From assembly GCA_943359455.1 (NCBI GenBank), contig CALRHL010000005.1, forward strand, positions 1 to 51,893: 51,893 nt of DNA, written 5' to 3'. The DNA is from Candidatus Uhrbacteria bacterium RIFOXYB12_FULL_58_10. Its GTDB lineage: Bacteria > Patescibacteriota > Patescibacteriia > UBA9934 > GWF2-40-263. Shown here piece after piece: positions 23,402 to 33,661 of this stretch. The notes beneath the pieces were generated by a model. It was not told the origin of the DNA, ran no database searches, and saw only the letters and a list, made by a program, of their open reading frames with translations. The translations under genes and the position numbers were made by a program. Each line of letters opens with the position of its first letter. Position 1 is the first letter of the stretch.

Positions 23402-24484
23402 ATGAGTTTCTTTGGAGGTAAAACTGCACATACCTATCTTGGAGTCGACATTGGCGCGTCTGGGCTAAAGGTTGTTGAGTTAGCAAATGAAAAAGGACGT
23501 GCAAAGCTCATGACGTACGGCTACACCGAACGTTTGCCTGGGCAGTCGATGATTTCTCCATTTGATGATCCGAAAGGAACAGGGGAGATGCTTGTGAAGT
23601 TGTGTAAAAAGTCTGGAGTGAAATCGAATAAAGTGATGGCTGCGCTTCCACTCACAAGTGTGTTTTCAGCGATCGTGAGTGTTCCACGCATGAAGCATGA
23701 AAAAGAAATGCAGCCATTGGTGGACGCGCAAGTTGGAAAGCTCACACCATTGCCGTTGTCGGAGATGGTGACATATTCTACGTATATTGACGGTTTAGAA
23801 AAGAAAATATCACAGGAGAAACCTTCGGACCATGTTCGAGTTCTTGTGACGGGAGCGGCGAAGTCGTTGGTGCAAAAGTATATTGAAATTTTTAGATTTG
23901 CAAAATTGGAGTTGCAGGCGATTGATACGGAGTCGTTTGCATTTGTGCGATCCTTGATTGGCAAGGATAAAAGTCCGATCGCTGTTTTGGATATCGGATC
24001 AACACGCACGAGTATCACAATTGTCGAAAAAGGAATTCCTGTATTGAATCGCTCCGTGAGTTTGGGTGGAACGGCTGTCACGAAACGCATCATGGATCAA
24101 ATGCATGTATCCGAAGTGCAGGCGGAGCAAATAAAACTTGATCTTGGAACGATGGCGGGGAGTAGTGCCGGAGGTGTTGGTGGCTTGCCGTCTGTTCTTG
24201 AAGCGGTGATGCAACCGATGCTCAATGAGATTAAATATGCGTTTCAGTTGTATGCAGGGATGGAATTGACCGAGTATAAAAAGGTTGAAAAGGTTGTGTT
24301 GACAGGTGGTTCTTCTCATCTCCCAAAGGTGATAGAATTCTTGAAAGAGTCGCTTAATTTGAATGTGTATCGTGGAGATCCATGGGCACGAGTTGTTTTT
24401 CCTGAGGATATGCGTCCAGCGCTTGATGAGATCGGGCCGAGGATGAGTGTGTCGATTGGGTTGGCGATGCGAGAAATCGAATGA
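23402..24484 (+). CDS. pilM: Type IV pilus assembly protein PilM
   Basis: A 360-aa actin-like cytoplasmic ATPase of the pilus alignment complex. It starts TYLGVDIGASGLKVVEL (phosphate-1 motif), has LDIGSTRTSITIV (phosphate-2 type) and VVLTGGSSHLPKVIEF (adenosine motif). In pili, PilM binds the PilN N-terminus; no pilN follows here, because a pilin gene starts in a 4-nt overlap. It is first gene of a three-gene pilus cluster, with a predicted leaderless start. Confidence 0.93.
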   Translation: MSFFGGKTAHTYLGVDIGASGLKVVELANEKGRAKLMTYGYTERLPGQSMISPFDDPKGTGEMLVKLCKKSGVKSNKVMAALPLTSVFSAIVSVPRMKHEKEMQPLVDAQVGKLTPLPLSEMVTYSTYIDGLEKKISQEKPSDHVRVLVTGAAKSLVQKYIEIFRFAKLELQAIDTESFAFVRSLIGKDKSPIAVLDIGSTRTSITIVEKGIPVLNRSVSLGGTAVTKRIMDQMHVSEVQAEQIKLDLGTMAGSSAGGVGGLPSVLEAVMQPMLNEIKYAFQLYAGMELTEYKKVEKVVLTGGSSHLPKVIEFLKESLNLNVYRGDPWARVVFPEDMRPALDEIGPRMSVSIGLAMREIE

Positions 24485-24996
24485 TGGAAAATATGAAAAC
24501 AGACCAAAAAGGTTTTACGTTAATTGAGATACTCGTGGTTGTTCTTATTATTGGAATTATTGGAACCCTCGCGGCGGTGGCGGTGAATGCGGCACGGTCG
24601 AAGGCAAGAGATGCGACGCGGTTGTCGAGTGTTAGGCAGACGCAGTCAGCGCTTGAGGATTACTACAATGAATTGAATACGTATCCGCCTGGCTCAGGTT
24701 TGCCTCTTGGGGACTCAACTCAAAGTTCTTGTTTTGGGACGAATGGATTTGCTTCAAATTGTTCGTCAGCCGATCGTACGTTCCTGCGAGTTGTTTCTGG
24801 TTCCATCGACAAGGGGCTTGAGGGAGTTGTGACCTGTGGAGAACCGGCTCGTAATGCGTTTTGTTATTCGATGCTGGAAAGTGGTTTGACGTACGGTATT
24901 TCGTTTGAATTAGAAAATGGACTTCCACAAGTTGGTCTGATTGCAGGAATCAACTGCGCGTCGCCAGACGGAATGAAGGCGGGGGCGTGTAACTAA
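24481..24996 (+). CDS. Type IV pilin-like protein
   Basis: A 171-aa prepilin with a short positively charged leader (KTDQKG), cleavage site G-F-T-L-I-E and a 22-residue hydrophobic helix IEILVVVLIIGIIGTLAAVAV. The globular domain contains several cysteines (CFGTNGFASNC, CGEPARNAFC, CASPDGMKAGAC) that could form disulfides outside the cell. The prepilin peptidase that would process it lies just downstream. It could be a major or minor pilin for DNA uptake or host attachment; sequence does not decide. Confidence 0.92.
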   Translation: MMENMKTDQKGFTLIEILVVVLIIGIIGTLAAVAVNAARSKARDATRLSSVRQTQSALEDYYNELNTYPPGSGLPLGDSTQSSCFGTNGFASNCSSADRTFLRVVSGSIDKGLEGVVTCGEPARNAFCYSMLESGLTYGISFELENGLPQVGLIAGINCASPDGMKAGACN

Positions 24997-25024
24997 TACC
25001 TGTAGTGAGCGAAGTCGAACTATG
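24997..25024 (+). repeat. Start-codon-adjacent repeat R3, copy 2
   Basis: TACCTGTAGTGAG followed by CGAAGTCGAACTATG; the final ATG is the pilD start. See 22888-22915. Confidence 0.7.
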
Positions 25025-25810
25025 TATCTCGGTGCATTCATCTTTTTGATCGGGCTGTGCGTTGGAAGTTTTTTGAACGTTGTTATTTTTCGTACCCGAA
25101 ATGAACGATCGATTGTACGAGGTCGGTCACGCTGCACGGTGTGTCAAATTGAGTTGCGACCAGCCGAACTCGTTCCTGTTTTGAGCTTCCTCTTTTTGCG
25201 TGGACGCTGTCGCATGTGTGCCTCAAAAATTTCTGTCCAATATCCGCTTGTGGAGTTTGTGACAGGATCATTGTTTCTGTTGTTTTTTCTACGCTACACA
25301 CAAGGATTTGCGCTTCAAGATTACATTAACAGCTCAAACATCGGGATTGCATTCCTGCGTGATATTGTCTTTGTTGCGTTTCTCATGATCGTGTTTGTGT
25401 ACGATTTGCGCTACGTTGAAATTCTCGATCGCTTCACCGTCCCCGCCATGGGATTTGCGCTTGTGATGAATTTACTTCTTGGTGTTGACGCAGAATCATT
25501 GTTACTTGGAGCATCTGTCCTCGGTGGTTTTTTTCTCGTTCAATACACGATTTCAAAAGGCCGATGGGTCGGGGGCGGAGATATTCGCATGGGGCTCCTC
25601 ATGGGACTCATGCTTGGTCTGCGCGATGGATTGATGGCATTGTTTATCGCGTACCTGATCGGCGCATTGTTCGGTCTCGTCCTTATCGTCTCAAAACGCG
25701 CTAACTGGAAAACAGCCATTCCGTTTGGAACGTTTCTCTCGATTGCAACACTCATCGTTCTCCTGTTCGGAAAACCGATGCTGTACTGGTACTTAGGACT
25801 GTTCATGTAA
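25022..25810 (+). CDS. pilD: Prepilin peptidase (A24 family)
   Basis: A 262-aa membrane aspartyl protease that removes prepilin leaders and may N-methylate the new end. It has GSFLNVVIFRTR near the N-terminus, a zinc-binding pair CTVC (about 39-42) and CRMC (about 62-65), and the two catalytic aspartates in VFVYDLRYVEILD and WVGGGDIRMG. About seven hydrophobic helices follow. Its start codon is supplied within a dispersed repeat. The likely target is the pilin encoded directly upstream. Confidence 0.93.
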   Translation: MYLGAFIFLIGLCVGSFLNVVIFRTRNERSIVRGRSRCTVCQIELRPAELVPVLSFLFLRGRCRMCASKISVQYPLVEFVTGSLFLLFFLRYTQGFALQDYINSSNIGIAFLRDIVFVAFLMIVFVYDLRYVEILDRFTVPAMGFALVMNLLLGVDAESLLLGASVLGGFFLVQYTISKGRWVGGGDIRMGLLMGLMLGLRDGLMALFIAYLIGALFGLVLIVSKRANWKTAIPFGTFLSIATLIVLLFGKPMLYWYLGLFM

Positions 25811-25837
25811 GAGCCTGTTTAAAATATTTAAAAAAAT

Positions 25838-25860
25838 AGACGGCCAGAGAAGCCGTCTTT
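25838..25860. terminator. Terminator between convergent pilD and 25867-26391
   Basis: AGACGGC and GCCGTCT form a 7-bp stem with a 7-nt loop, with T run on the plus side and A-rich (T on minus) on the other. Works in both directions. Confidence 0.65.
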
Positions 25861-25866
25861 GTGTTT

Positions 25867-26391
25867 CTAGACCGACAGCTCTTCGCGTGTCACTTCGCCC
25901 GAGAAGATCGGGGCGAGGGCGCGGCACAGAGTCTGGAAGTTTCGCCAGGCGTTGTTGCGTGAGATGATCGTGGGAGCACGAAGTTCTGCCGCGAGGGTCA
26001 TCCGCACACGAGGCGCGATGTCGATCATTTCGCCACCCGAGCACCTGGTTGCAACAACACGCAAATTGTTGAACGTGTTTGCCCATGTGAGAGATGAGAA
26101 TGACGTCGTGAAGTCAGATTCCATCGTTCGCACGAGGTGTGCTCTGACTTTTCGGATATCGAGACCCCAGATTTTTTCTGGACCGTAACGGTTTGCGATG
26201 TTGTCATCGGTCTGCACGAATGCCGCAATGCGGAACAAACGCAGGACGTCATGAGCAAGCACAATTCGATCGGCCCTAACAGGAACGTCACCACTGATCA
26301 TGTTGGCTTCAAGTCGTGTTTTCGCGTCACAACCATCGAAGGTATGTGGAAGAACGTCTTCTGGAGTAACGGCGGGAGCGTGAGACGGCAT
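25867..26391 (-). CDS. Hypothetical soluble protein
   Basis: A 174-aa protein with a mixed fold, three cysteines and no membrane helix or known motif. GGAGG lies 8 nt before ATG, a clear Shine-Dalgarno. GC content is higher than in the pilus genes beside it, and it has its own terminator. It belongs with the other monocistronic SD-led unknown genes of the window (for example 32315-33316 and 42716-43159). Function unknown. Confidence 0.65.
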   Translation of the reverse strand: MPSHAPAVTPEDVLPHTFDGCDAKTRLEANMISGDVPVRADRIVLAHDVLRLFRIAAFVQTDDNIANRYGPEKIWGLDIRKVRAHLVRTMESDFTTSFSSLTWANTFNNLRVVATRCSGGEMIDIAPRVRMTLAAELRAPTIISRNNAWRNFQTLCRALAPIFSGEVTREELSV

Positions 26392-26475
26392 CTGATGATC
26401 CTCCGAAATCAGCCGGAATGGCCGAATTTCAGTTGCAGATTAGCAGGTTGAACAGTTTCTGTCAATCGTATCCTG

Positions 26476-28503
<2,028 letters not shown>

Positions 28504-28514
28504 TATACAGAACT

Positions 28515-28817
28515 ATGCTTACAGACACAGACCTTCTCCATATCGCCAAACTTGCGCGTTTGCGTGTTGAACCCGAAGAACTTCCTCGCTATTCCGAGCA
28601 AGTGGGATCTATTTTGGAGTATGTTGCAAAACTTCAGGAGCTCGATACCGAAGGAGTACCGGAACTCGCGCACGGAGCTGGATTGTCGAATGTGTTTCGA
28701 GTAGATGAAGTGATTTCGTCCGATCCTGACGTGAAGGCACGGATCATCGCCGCGTTTCCACACAAAGAAGGTGACCTGCTAGAAGTTCCTGCTGTTTTTT
28801 CAGACCGAACAGAATAA
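28515..28817 (+). CDS. gatC: Glutamyl-tRNA(Gln)/aspartyl-tRNA(Asn) amidotransferase subunit C
   Basis: A 100-aa GatC, the clamp joining GatA and GatB. It has the typical opening LLHIAKLARLRVEPEELPRYSEQVGSILEYV (here LTDTDLLHIAKLARL) and the family length. It lies 11 nt after ligA and 2 nt before gatA. gatB is not in this window. The complex converts Glu-tRNA(Gln) to Gln-tRNA(Gln), relevant to the tRNA-Gln genes at 9.6 kb. Confidence 0.93.
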   Translation: MLTDTDLLHIAKLARLRVEPEELPRYSEQVGSILEYVAKLQELDTEGVPELAHGAGLSNVFRVDEVISSDPDVKARIIAAFPHKEGDLLEVPAVFSDRTE

Positions 28818-28819
28818 TT

Positions 28820-30256
28820 ATGAAAACTGCCATAGAAATCGCTCGTGATATTCGTGAAGGGAAACGTTCAAGCGAGGATGTCGTGAAGGAATCACTTGCA
28901 ATAATCGAAGCTCAGAACCCAGCACTGAACGCGGTGCTTGGAGTATTTTCGAACACCTTGGATCGAGCACGCGATATAGATCGCCGTCTTGCCGCAGGCG
29001 AGGACGTTGGGGTGCTTGGAGGTGTTCCAGTTGTTTTGAAAGATAACATGCTCGTGAAGGGAGAACGTTGTTCTGCAGGATCAAGGATTCTCGAAAATTA
29101 CGACGCAACGTACGATTCGACGATAACGAAACGTCTACGTGATGCGGGAGCGGTGCTCATCGGTCGAGCAAACATGGATGAATTTGCGATGGGTTCGTCT
29201 ACGGAGAACTCACATTACGGTCCAACAAAAAATCCGTGGGACATATCGTGTGTGCCGGGCGGTTCGTCGGGCGGATCAGCGGCTGTTGTTGCGGCTGGAT
29301 TCGTTCCACTTGCATTTGGATCTGATACGGGCGGATCGATCCGTCAGCCGGCGTCTTTGACAGGGATCGTTGGATTGAAGCCGACATACGGCCGAGTATC
29401 GCGCTACGGACTCATGGCTATGGCATCGAGTCTCGACCAGATCGGTCCGTTTGCACGCACGGTTGAGGATGCGGCACTCGCGTTGTCTGTGATTCAAGGT
29501 GACGATCCACTTGACGGGACAACCGTTGCAGGCGCGGACGTTTCGGTTCCCGAACTGATTGATCGCGATGTAACAGGTTTGCGTGTTGGAGTACCAAAAG
29601 AATATTTTGTAGAAGGAATGGACGAACGTGTACGACAAAATGTGATGGATGCCGTTGCTGTTTTTGAAAAGGCAGGCGCGGAAATTGTTGATATTTCATT
29701 GCCAACTTCTCCGTATGCACTCGCCGCGTACTATGTTGTGATGCCATGTGAAGTTTCATCAAACCTCGGACGGTTCGATGGGATTAGATACGGATATTCT
29801 TCGAGTGGATCTACTCTGCTTGAAACGTATGAACGTTCACGAGGCGAAGGGTTTGGAAAAGAGGTCCAACGGCGCATTTTGCTCGGCACGTTCGCGCTCT
29901 CAAAAGGCTACTACGATGCGTATTATAAAAAAGCGTTGAAGGTCCGCACGCTCCTTAAACGAGACTTTGATGAAGCGTTCAAACAGGTCGATGTGATTGT
30001 TGGTCCAACGTCTCCATCCGTTGCCTGGAAGCTCGGCGAAAAATTCGCCGATCCGCTCGCGATGTACCTCTCCGACATTTATACGGTCTCCGCCAATCTC
30101 GCCACCGTCCCAGCCATGTCGATCCCGTGTGGATTTGTGGATGGATTACCAGTCGGGTTGCAACTGACTGCGAAGCCGTTTGCAGAGTCCACGTTATTCC
30201 GCGCTGGTGCGTTTTATCAGTCCGCAACAGACTGGCACAACCAGACTCCAGGTTAA
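28820..30256 (+). CDS. gatA: Glutamyl-tRNA(Gln) amidotransferase subunit A
   Basis: A 478-aa amidase subunit that releases ammonia from glutamine for tRNA transamidation. The Ser-cisSer-Lys triad is visible: Lys in VPVVLKDNM (about 74), the serines in CVPGGSSGGSAAVVAAG and GSDTGGSIRQPA. Full length with the conserved C-terminal NLATVPAMSIPCGF. It follows gatC with 2 nt spacing. A tract of AAAATGTAAAAAGTA-type repeat follows the stop. Confidence 0.95.
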   Translation: MKTAIEIARDIREGKRSSEDVVKESLAIIEAQNPALNAVLGVFSNTLDRARDIDRRLAAGEDVGVLGGVPVVLKDNMLVKGERCSAGSRILENYDATYDSTITKRLRDAGAVLIGRANMDEFAMGSSTENSHYGPTKNPWDISCVPGGSSGGSAAVVAAGFVPLAFGSDTGGSIRQPASLTGIVGLKPTYGRVSRYGLMAMASSLDQIGPFARTVEDAALALSVIQGDDPLDGTTVAGADVSVPELIDRDVTGLRVGVPKEYFVEGMDERVRQNVMDAVAVFEKAGAEIVDISLPTSPYALAAYYVVMPCEVSSNLGRFDGIRYGYSSSGSTLLETYERSRGEGFGKEVQRRILLGTFALSKGYYDAYYKKALKVRTLLKRDFDEAFKQVDVIVGPTSPSVAWKLGEKFADPLAMYLSDIYTVSANLATVPAMSIPCGFVDGLPVGLQLTAKPFAESTLFRAGAFYQSATDWHNQTPG

Positions 30257-30315
30257 GTAAAAGGTAAAATGTAAAAAGTAAGGAGTTCCAACCATTTTAC
30301 TTTTTACTTTTAACA
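30256..30315. repeat. Intergenic (G)TAAAAGG-type tract, copy 2
   Basis: AAGTAAAAGGTAAAATG, AAAAAGTAAGG and, in the opposite sense, CCATTTTACTTTTTAC; these can also pair as a hairpin, so the tract could serve as a weak terminator between gatA and lgt. Confidence 0.6.
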
Positions 30316-30326
30316 TCGTTTCATTC

Positions 30327-31067
30327 ATGATCCCCTATTTTCAATTTCTCACGATCTCGCTCGGCCCAATCACGCTTCAGGTTTGGGGTCTTTTTGTTGC
30401 ATTCGGAATTCTGATTGGCGCTTGGACTGCTGCACGCATGGCAAAACGCCGTGGACTTGATCAGGCGATTGTCTGGGACGTTGCGGTCTGGGTCGTGGTC
30501 GGATCCATGATCGGTGCACGCTTGTTTCATGTTCTCGTTTACGACCCGCAAACGTATCTTTGGGATCCAATCCAGATTTTCATGATTTGGAAAGGTGGTC
30601 TCTCGATGTTCGGTGGCCTCATCGGAGCAACGATCGCCGGAGTTTGGTACCTCCGTCGCAAAAAACTTAATCTCCTCCTTTGGTGCGACACGCTCATGTT
30701 TGGTCTCCCAATCGGTATCGGCATCGGTCGCATTGGCTGCTTTCTTATTCACGATCATCCTGGAACACTCACGCATTTTCTCCTCGGCGTCCGTTTTCCA
30801 GATGGAATTCGACACGACCTTGGACTTTATGAATCGATATATGGTTTCGCACTCGCAATTGTTTTTTTCTTCCTCGCAAAAAAGGATGCGAAACCACCGA
30901 CATACCTCATTACGTTTTTGATCTCATACGGAGCGTTTCGTCTCTTCACTGATTTTTTCCGTTTGCTTGACACAAAATATTTCCATCTTACTCCCGCTCA
31001 GTATTTGAGTATCATCCTATTTGTTGCAGGAGTCACTCTCTGGAAAAAACATTCAAACCAATTTTGA
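30327..31067 (+). CDS. lgt: Prolipoprotein diacylglyceryl transferase
   Basis: A 246-aa inner-membrane enzyme that puts diacylglycerol on lipobox cysteines. About seven hydrophobic helices. Signature regions are VGSMIGARLFHVLVYD, WKGGLSMFGGLIGA and GIGIGRIGCFLIHDHPG, the last corresponding to the family motif G-R-x-G-N-F, here G-R-I-G-C-F. The third signature, YESIYGFALAIVFF, is also visible. Start ATG 30327. A nucleotidyltransferase gene follows after 4 nt. Confidence 0.92.
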   Translation: MIPYFQFLTISLGPITLQVWGLFVAFGILIGAWTAARMAKRRGLDQAIVWDVAVWVVVGSMIGARLFHVLVYDPQTYLWDPIQIFMIWKGGLSMFGGLIGATIAGVWYLRRKKLNLLLWCDTLMFGLPIGIGIGRIGCFLIHDHPGTLTHFLLGVRFPDGIRHDLGLYESIYGFALAIVFFFLAKKDAKPPTYLITFLISYGAFRLFTDFFRLLDTKYFHLTPAQYLSIILFVAGVTLWKKHSNQF

Positions 31068-31071
31068 TGCT

Positions 31072-32193
31072 ATGCCTAAAGAAAAATCTATTGATGTATT
31101 GAACGCCACAGGCATGTGCCAGCATGGAAATTTTCCAGCATCGTGTGTGTCCTGCACGAAGGAGCAAGAGATGTCCCGTGAGATCGAGTCTTTTGTTTCA
31201 GAAGAACTTGAACGTGAATTGTCGCCAGAACGGAAAGGAGAAATGACGAAGCATCTCTCAGCTGTTTTGGATTTTTTTGATCAAGCAGAAATCCCTGTTT
31301 ATCTCGCCGGTGGTGGAGGTCTCGATTTGCTCGACGGAAAATGGGATCGCGATCATCAAGATTTGGACATGGCGATTTTTAAAAAAGATGCCAAGAAATT
31401 TTACGATGCAGCGATGCGCGCAGGATTTAGACTTTCAGACTATGTAGATCAGGAAAATAAATCACTGACCATCGATGGAATCATGTCTGCCGATCGGCAT
31501 AATGCGCTCGTTCATCAAGGAAATGACAAAGGCGATACATTTGAAATCATGTTTCTGGATGAAGAAGGGGATACGCAAGCTCTTTACGATCAAGCTTCGC
31601 CTGTTGCGTTTGACGGTAGGGAAGTGAGATTGCAGCCGGTAGAAGTTATTTTGTACCATAAGCTGAAGGATGGTCGTAGAAAAGATTTTCGTGATGTAAA
31701 GAAGATTTGGGGGACTCTGACCGAACAACAGCAACAGCAGACAGGGAATCTGCTGCGGACAGCTGGGATCCGTTTTGAAATCGGTGGAAAAGACGTTCAA
31801 GATGTTTCGACCTTGTTAGAATCTGCAACGACAGAAGACGCAGAAAAACACACGGTATTCTTTGGGGCAGAACGGTTAAAGGATTTGGAGACAGGTATGT
31901 ACAAAGAACTCATGTCACGTTGTGACGAGATTTTTAAATTAAAACAAACCGTCGGCGACCGTCAAGATTTTTTTGATGATATGGCAAAAAAATACCATGG
32001 CCTCATGCCTGAACAACGTCAAGTTCTTGAAGTAATGAGAGACGTCCTCTATGCCGATCCACCATCAACGCTCGATCAATTCAAGTCATGGGCAAGGCAA
32101 TTCGTCGACAAAAAAGATGAATTCAAAAAACGCGCTCTGTACGAGTACGTCTCCGAAAAGCTTTGGACGGTGAAGTCAAGTGAAGTCAGGTGA
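31072..32193 (+). CDS. Nucleotidyltransferase-fold protein with N-terminal Cys/His motif
   Basis: A 373-aa protein. Residues 11-28 hold CQHGNFPASCVSC, a small possible zinc knuckle. The nucleotidyltransferase core is YLAGGGGLDLLDG followed by DRDHQDLDMAIF with a D-x-D metal site, like aminoglycoside or lincosamide adenylyltransferases. The C-terminal half is helical and unrecognised. The substrate cannot be assigned and resistance should not be assumed. Start at ATG 31072, 4 nt after lgt. The C-terminus VKSSEVR comes from a GTGAAGTCA direct repeat. Confidence 0.7.
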   Translation: MPKEKSIDVLNATGMCQHGNFPASCVSCTKEQEMSREIESFVSEELERELSPERKGEMTKHLSAVLDFFDQAEIPVYLAGGGGLDLLDGKWDRDHQDLDMAIFKKDAKKFYDAAMRAGFRLSDYVDQENKSLTIDGIMSADRHNALVHQGNDKGDTFEIMFLDEEGDTQALYDQASPVAFDGREVRLQPVEVILYHKLKDGRRKDFRDVKKIWGTLTEQQQQQTGNLLRTAGIRFEIGGKDVQDVSTLLESATTEDAEKHTVFFGAERLKDLETGMYKELMSRCDEIFKLKQTVGDRQDFFDDMAKKYHGLMPEQRQVLEVMRDVLYADPPSTLDQFKSWARQFVDKKDEFKKRALYEYVSEKLWTVKSSEVR

Positions 32194-32221
32194 TTGACAA
32201 ATCCTGATTTTTTTGTAATAC
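32194..32221 (+). promoter_or_regulatory. Sigma-70 promoter for the acidic protein gene
   Basis: Perfect TTGACA (32194-32199), 16-nt spacer, TAATAC (32216-32221). The leader is about 87 nt and contains CCAAGAAA/TTTCTTGG arms (about 32241-32275) able to form a hairpin, and GGAG 9 nt before the ATG at 32315. Confidence 0.65.
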
Positions 32222-32314
32222 TACTCGCTCGTTTGATTGTCCCAAGAAAGCCATTTTATTAATGTTTTTCTTGGTACGGGCAAATTTCTGCTCTGACCAC
32301 ACGGAGTATCCAAC

Positions 32315-33316
32315 ATGAACGACGGTGCATCGCTCGCTGCTATGGCAGTGCTTTTCATCCCCGCGAATCTGCTTCAGCTGAATTTCGGTGAACAGGATCA
32401 TGGCAACTGTACGGTCGGGGACGCGGTGGTTGTCGATGAAAACGTGGTCGTCGAACAAAACGAATTCGAGGGTGAGGACCCATGCATTCGTCGCAAGCAC
32501 CATCGCATCTGGCACCACGAGGATCGGAACCGTGGTCTTGGATGGAAGTCCGCCACGCGTTTCCACAAGGCGTGGGAGCAACACATCACGAATGCTCGTC
32601 GTCTCGCGAATCACGGACGTGTCGAAGAGGCGGAGCGTGTCGCAGCGATCCTGTTGCTCCCGAAGGCGATGTTGTCGGTGTTCAACGATGAGTCCGATGA
32701 GGATTTCGTGAACGAACTCCTCGAAGCAGACGCGTCACAGGAGTGCGCGCTTCTCATCCCTCTGAGTGAGGATGTCGGATACGTGGATTGCGACTTCGAG
32801 GAAGCCGACGAAACGGATCCGTATTGGTGGGGAAACGACGTCAGCGACGAGGACTTCTACGATTCGTACGATCGGTACTGGTCCTACGGATTTCTCGGTG
32901 GTGAGGACGAGGAACTCGACTACCTCTCCTTCTGTCTCAAACGGCAAGCCGATCGTTTCGATCTGCGCGGCGTCCGCGACGCGGAGTTCGTGGAGGTTGT
33001 CCGTCAGCCCCACCGTTTCGAGAACTGGGACGATCAGGAGGACGACTGGCCTGAGCGGTCGATCGATGAACTCGATGAATGGGAGTCCGATCGGTATTGG
33101 GAGGATCGCATGACGGATGATCTCACCAATGAAGAATTGGATGATCAGAATACGGTCGAAGCTGAGTGGGAAGAATTCATCGAGGATGACGAGGAAACAG
33201 AAATCAGGTTCGAGTGGGACATCCCATCCGATCCGATCGACGACTTCGACGATCCCCGCGACGAACTTCCGCGCATCGAGCGTATCCGCAATCGCCGCAA
33301 CCTCGCTCGTGTATAA
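32315..33316 (+). CDS. Hypothetical very acidic, tryptophan- and aspartate-rich protein
   Basis: A 333-aa protein. After an N-terminal segment (about 1-60) and a basic stretch (RRKHHRIWHHEDRNR, about 68-82), residues 130-320 are dominated by Asp, Glu, Trp, Tyr and Arg (for example YWWGNDVSDEDFYDSYDRYW). No catalytic motif or membrane helix. GC is clearly higher than in nearby genes. It has its own consensus promoter, GGAG Shine-Dalgarno and strong terminator. It could be a charged scaffold or a DNA-mimic-like inhibitor; this is speculation. Confidence 0.7.
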   Translation: MNDGASLAAMAVLFIPANLLQLNFGEQDHGNCTVGDAVVVDENVVVEQNEFEGEDPCIRRKHHRIWHHEDRNRGLGWKSATRFHKAWEQHITNARRLANHGRVEEAERVAAILLLPKAMLSVFNDESDEDFVNELLEADASQECALLIPLSEDVGYVDCDFEEADETDPYWWGNDVSDEDFYDSYDRYWSYGFLGGEDEELDYLSFCLKRQADRFDLRGVRDAEFVEVVRQPHRFENWDDQEDDWPERSIDELDEWESDRYWEDRMTDDLTNEELDDQNTVEAEWEEFIEDDEETEIRFEWDIPSDPIDDFDDPRDELPRIERIRNRRNLARV

Positions 33317-33319
33317 CCT

Positions 33320-33348
33320 CGAACCTCCACGGAGGTTCGTTTTTTTTG
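33320..33348 (+). terminator. Strong Rho-independent terminator after the acidic protein gene
   Basis: CGAACCTCC-AC-GGAGGTTCG, 9-bp stem with eight T after it. Confidence 0.85.
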
Positions 33349-33369
33349 TTAAAATTGAACCAAAACCTG

Positions 33370-33398
33370 TTGTCAAATCAGGTAGAGCATGCTAATGT
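33370..33398 (+). promoter_or_regulatory. Promoter of tRNA-Glu
   Basis: TTGTCA (33370-33375), 17-nt spacer, TAATGT (33393-33398), about 20 nt before the mature 5' end. Confidence 0.5.
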
Positions 33399-33418
33399 CC
33401 TGTCGATGAAATCATCAA

Positions 33419-33493
33419 GGCCTTATCGTCTAAGGGCTAGGACGGCTCCCTCTCACGGAGCAAATCGGGGTTCGAATCCCCGTAGGGTCACCA
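33419..33493 (+). tRNA. tRNA-Glu (anticodon CUC)
   Basis: A 75-nt cloverleaf: acceptor GGCCTTA/TAGGGTC with two G-U pairs, D arm GTC...GAC, anticodon arm GCTCC-CTCTCAC-GGAGC with CTC at 34-36, T arm CGGGG-TTCGAAT-CCCCG, discriminator A and encoded CCA. It reads GAG. Promoter and terminator are both visible, so it is transcribed alone. Confidence 0.93.
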
Positions 33494-33497
33494 CAAG

Positions 33498-33530
33498 CGA
33501 CTCTCCATCACGGAGAGCCGTTTTTGTTTG
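33498..33530 (+). terminator. Terminator of tRNA-Glu
   Basis: CTCTCC (33501-33506) and GGAGAG (33512-33517) stem followed by CCGTTTTTGTTT. Confidence 0.75.
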
Positions 33531-33551
33531 TAAGATGAGCGCAGTTTTGGC

Positions 33552-33610
33552 GGTTCCAAATTTTCCATCCACAAATGGGATGCCCTCGGGAAAAAGAAGG
33601 GTTTGGAACC
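33552..33610. repeat. 59-nt inverted-repeat segment
   Basis: GGTTCCAAA (33552-33560) and TTTGGAACC (33602-33610) enclose CCAT/ATGG and GCCCTCGGG. It lies between tRNA-Glu and the toxin gene; function unknown, possibly a palindromic repeat remnant. Confidence 0.45.
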
Positions 33611-33661
33611 GAACTTTATGCGGGTATGATTCCCGTATCCCGACCTGACCCCAGACCTTTC

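Noticed and set aside
31072-32193. Aminoglycoside resistance gene
   Set aside because: Only the general nucleotidyltransferase core is shared; the rest of the protein does not resemble known resistance enzymes, and the fold serves many functions.
32735-33376. Minus-strand frame opposite the acidic protein gene
   Set aside because: Open antisense frames are expected opposite Asp/Glu-rich codons; the plus strand has promoter, Shine-Dalgarno and terminator, the minus strand has none.
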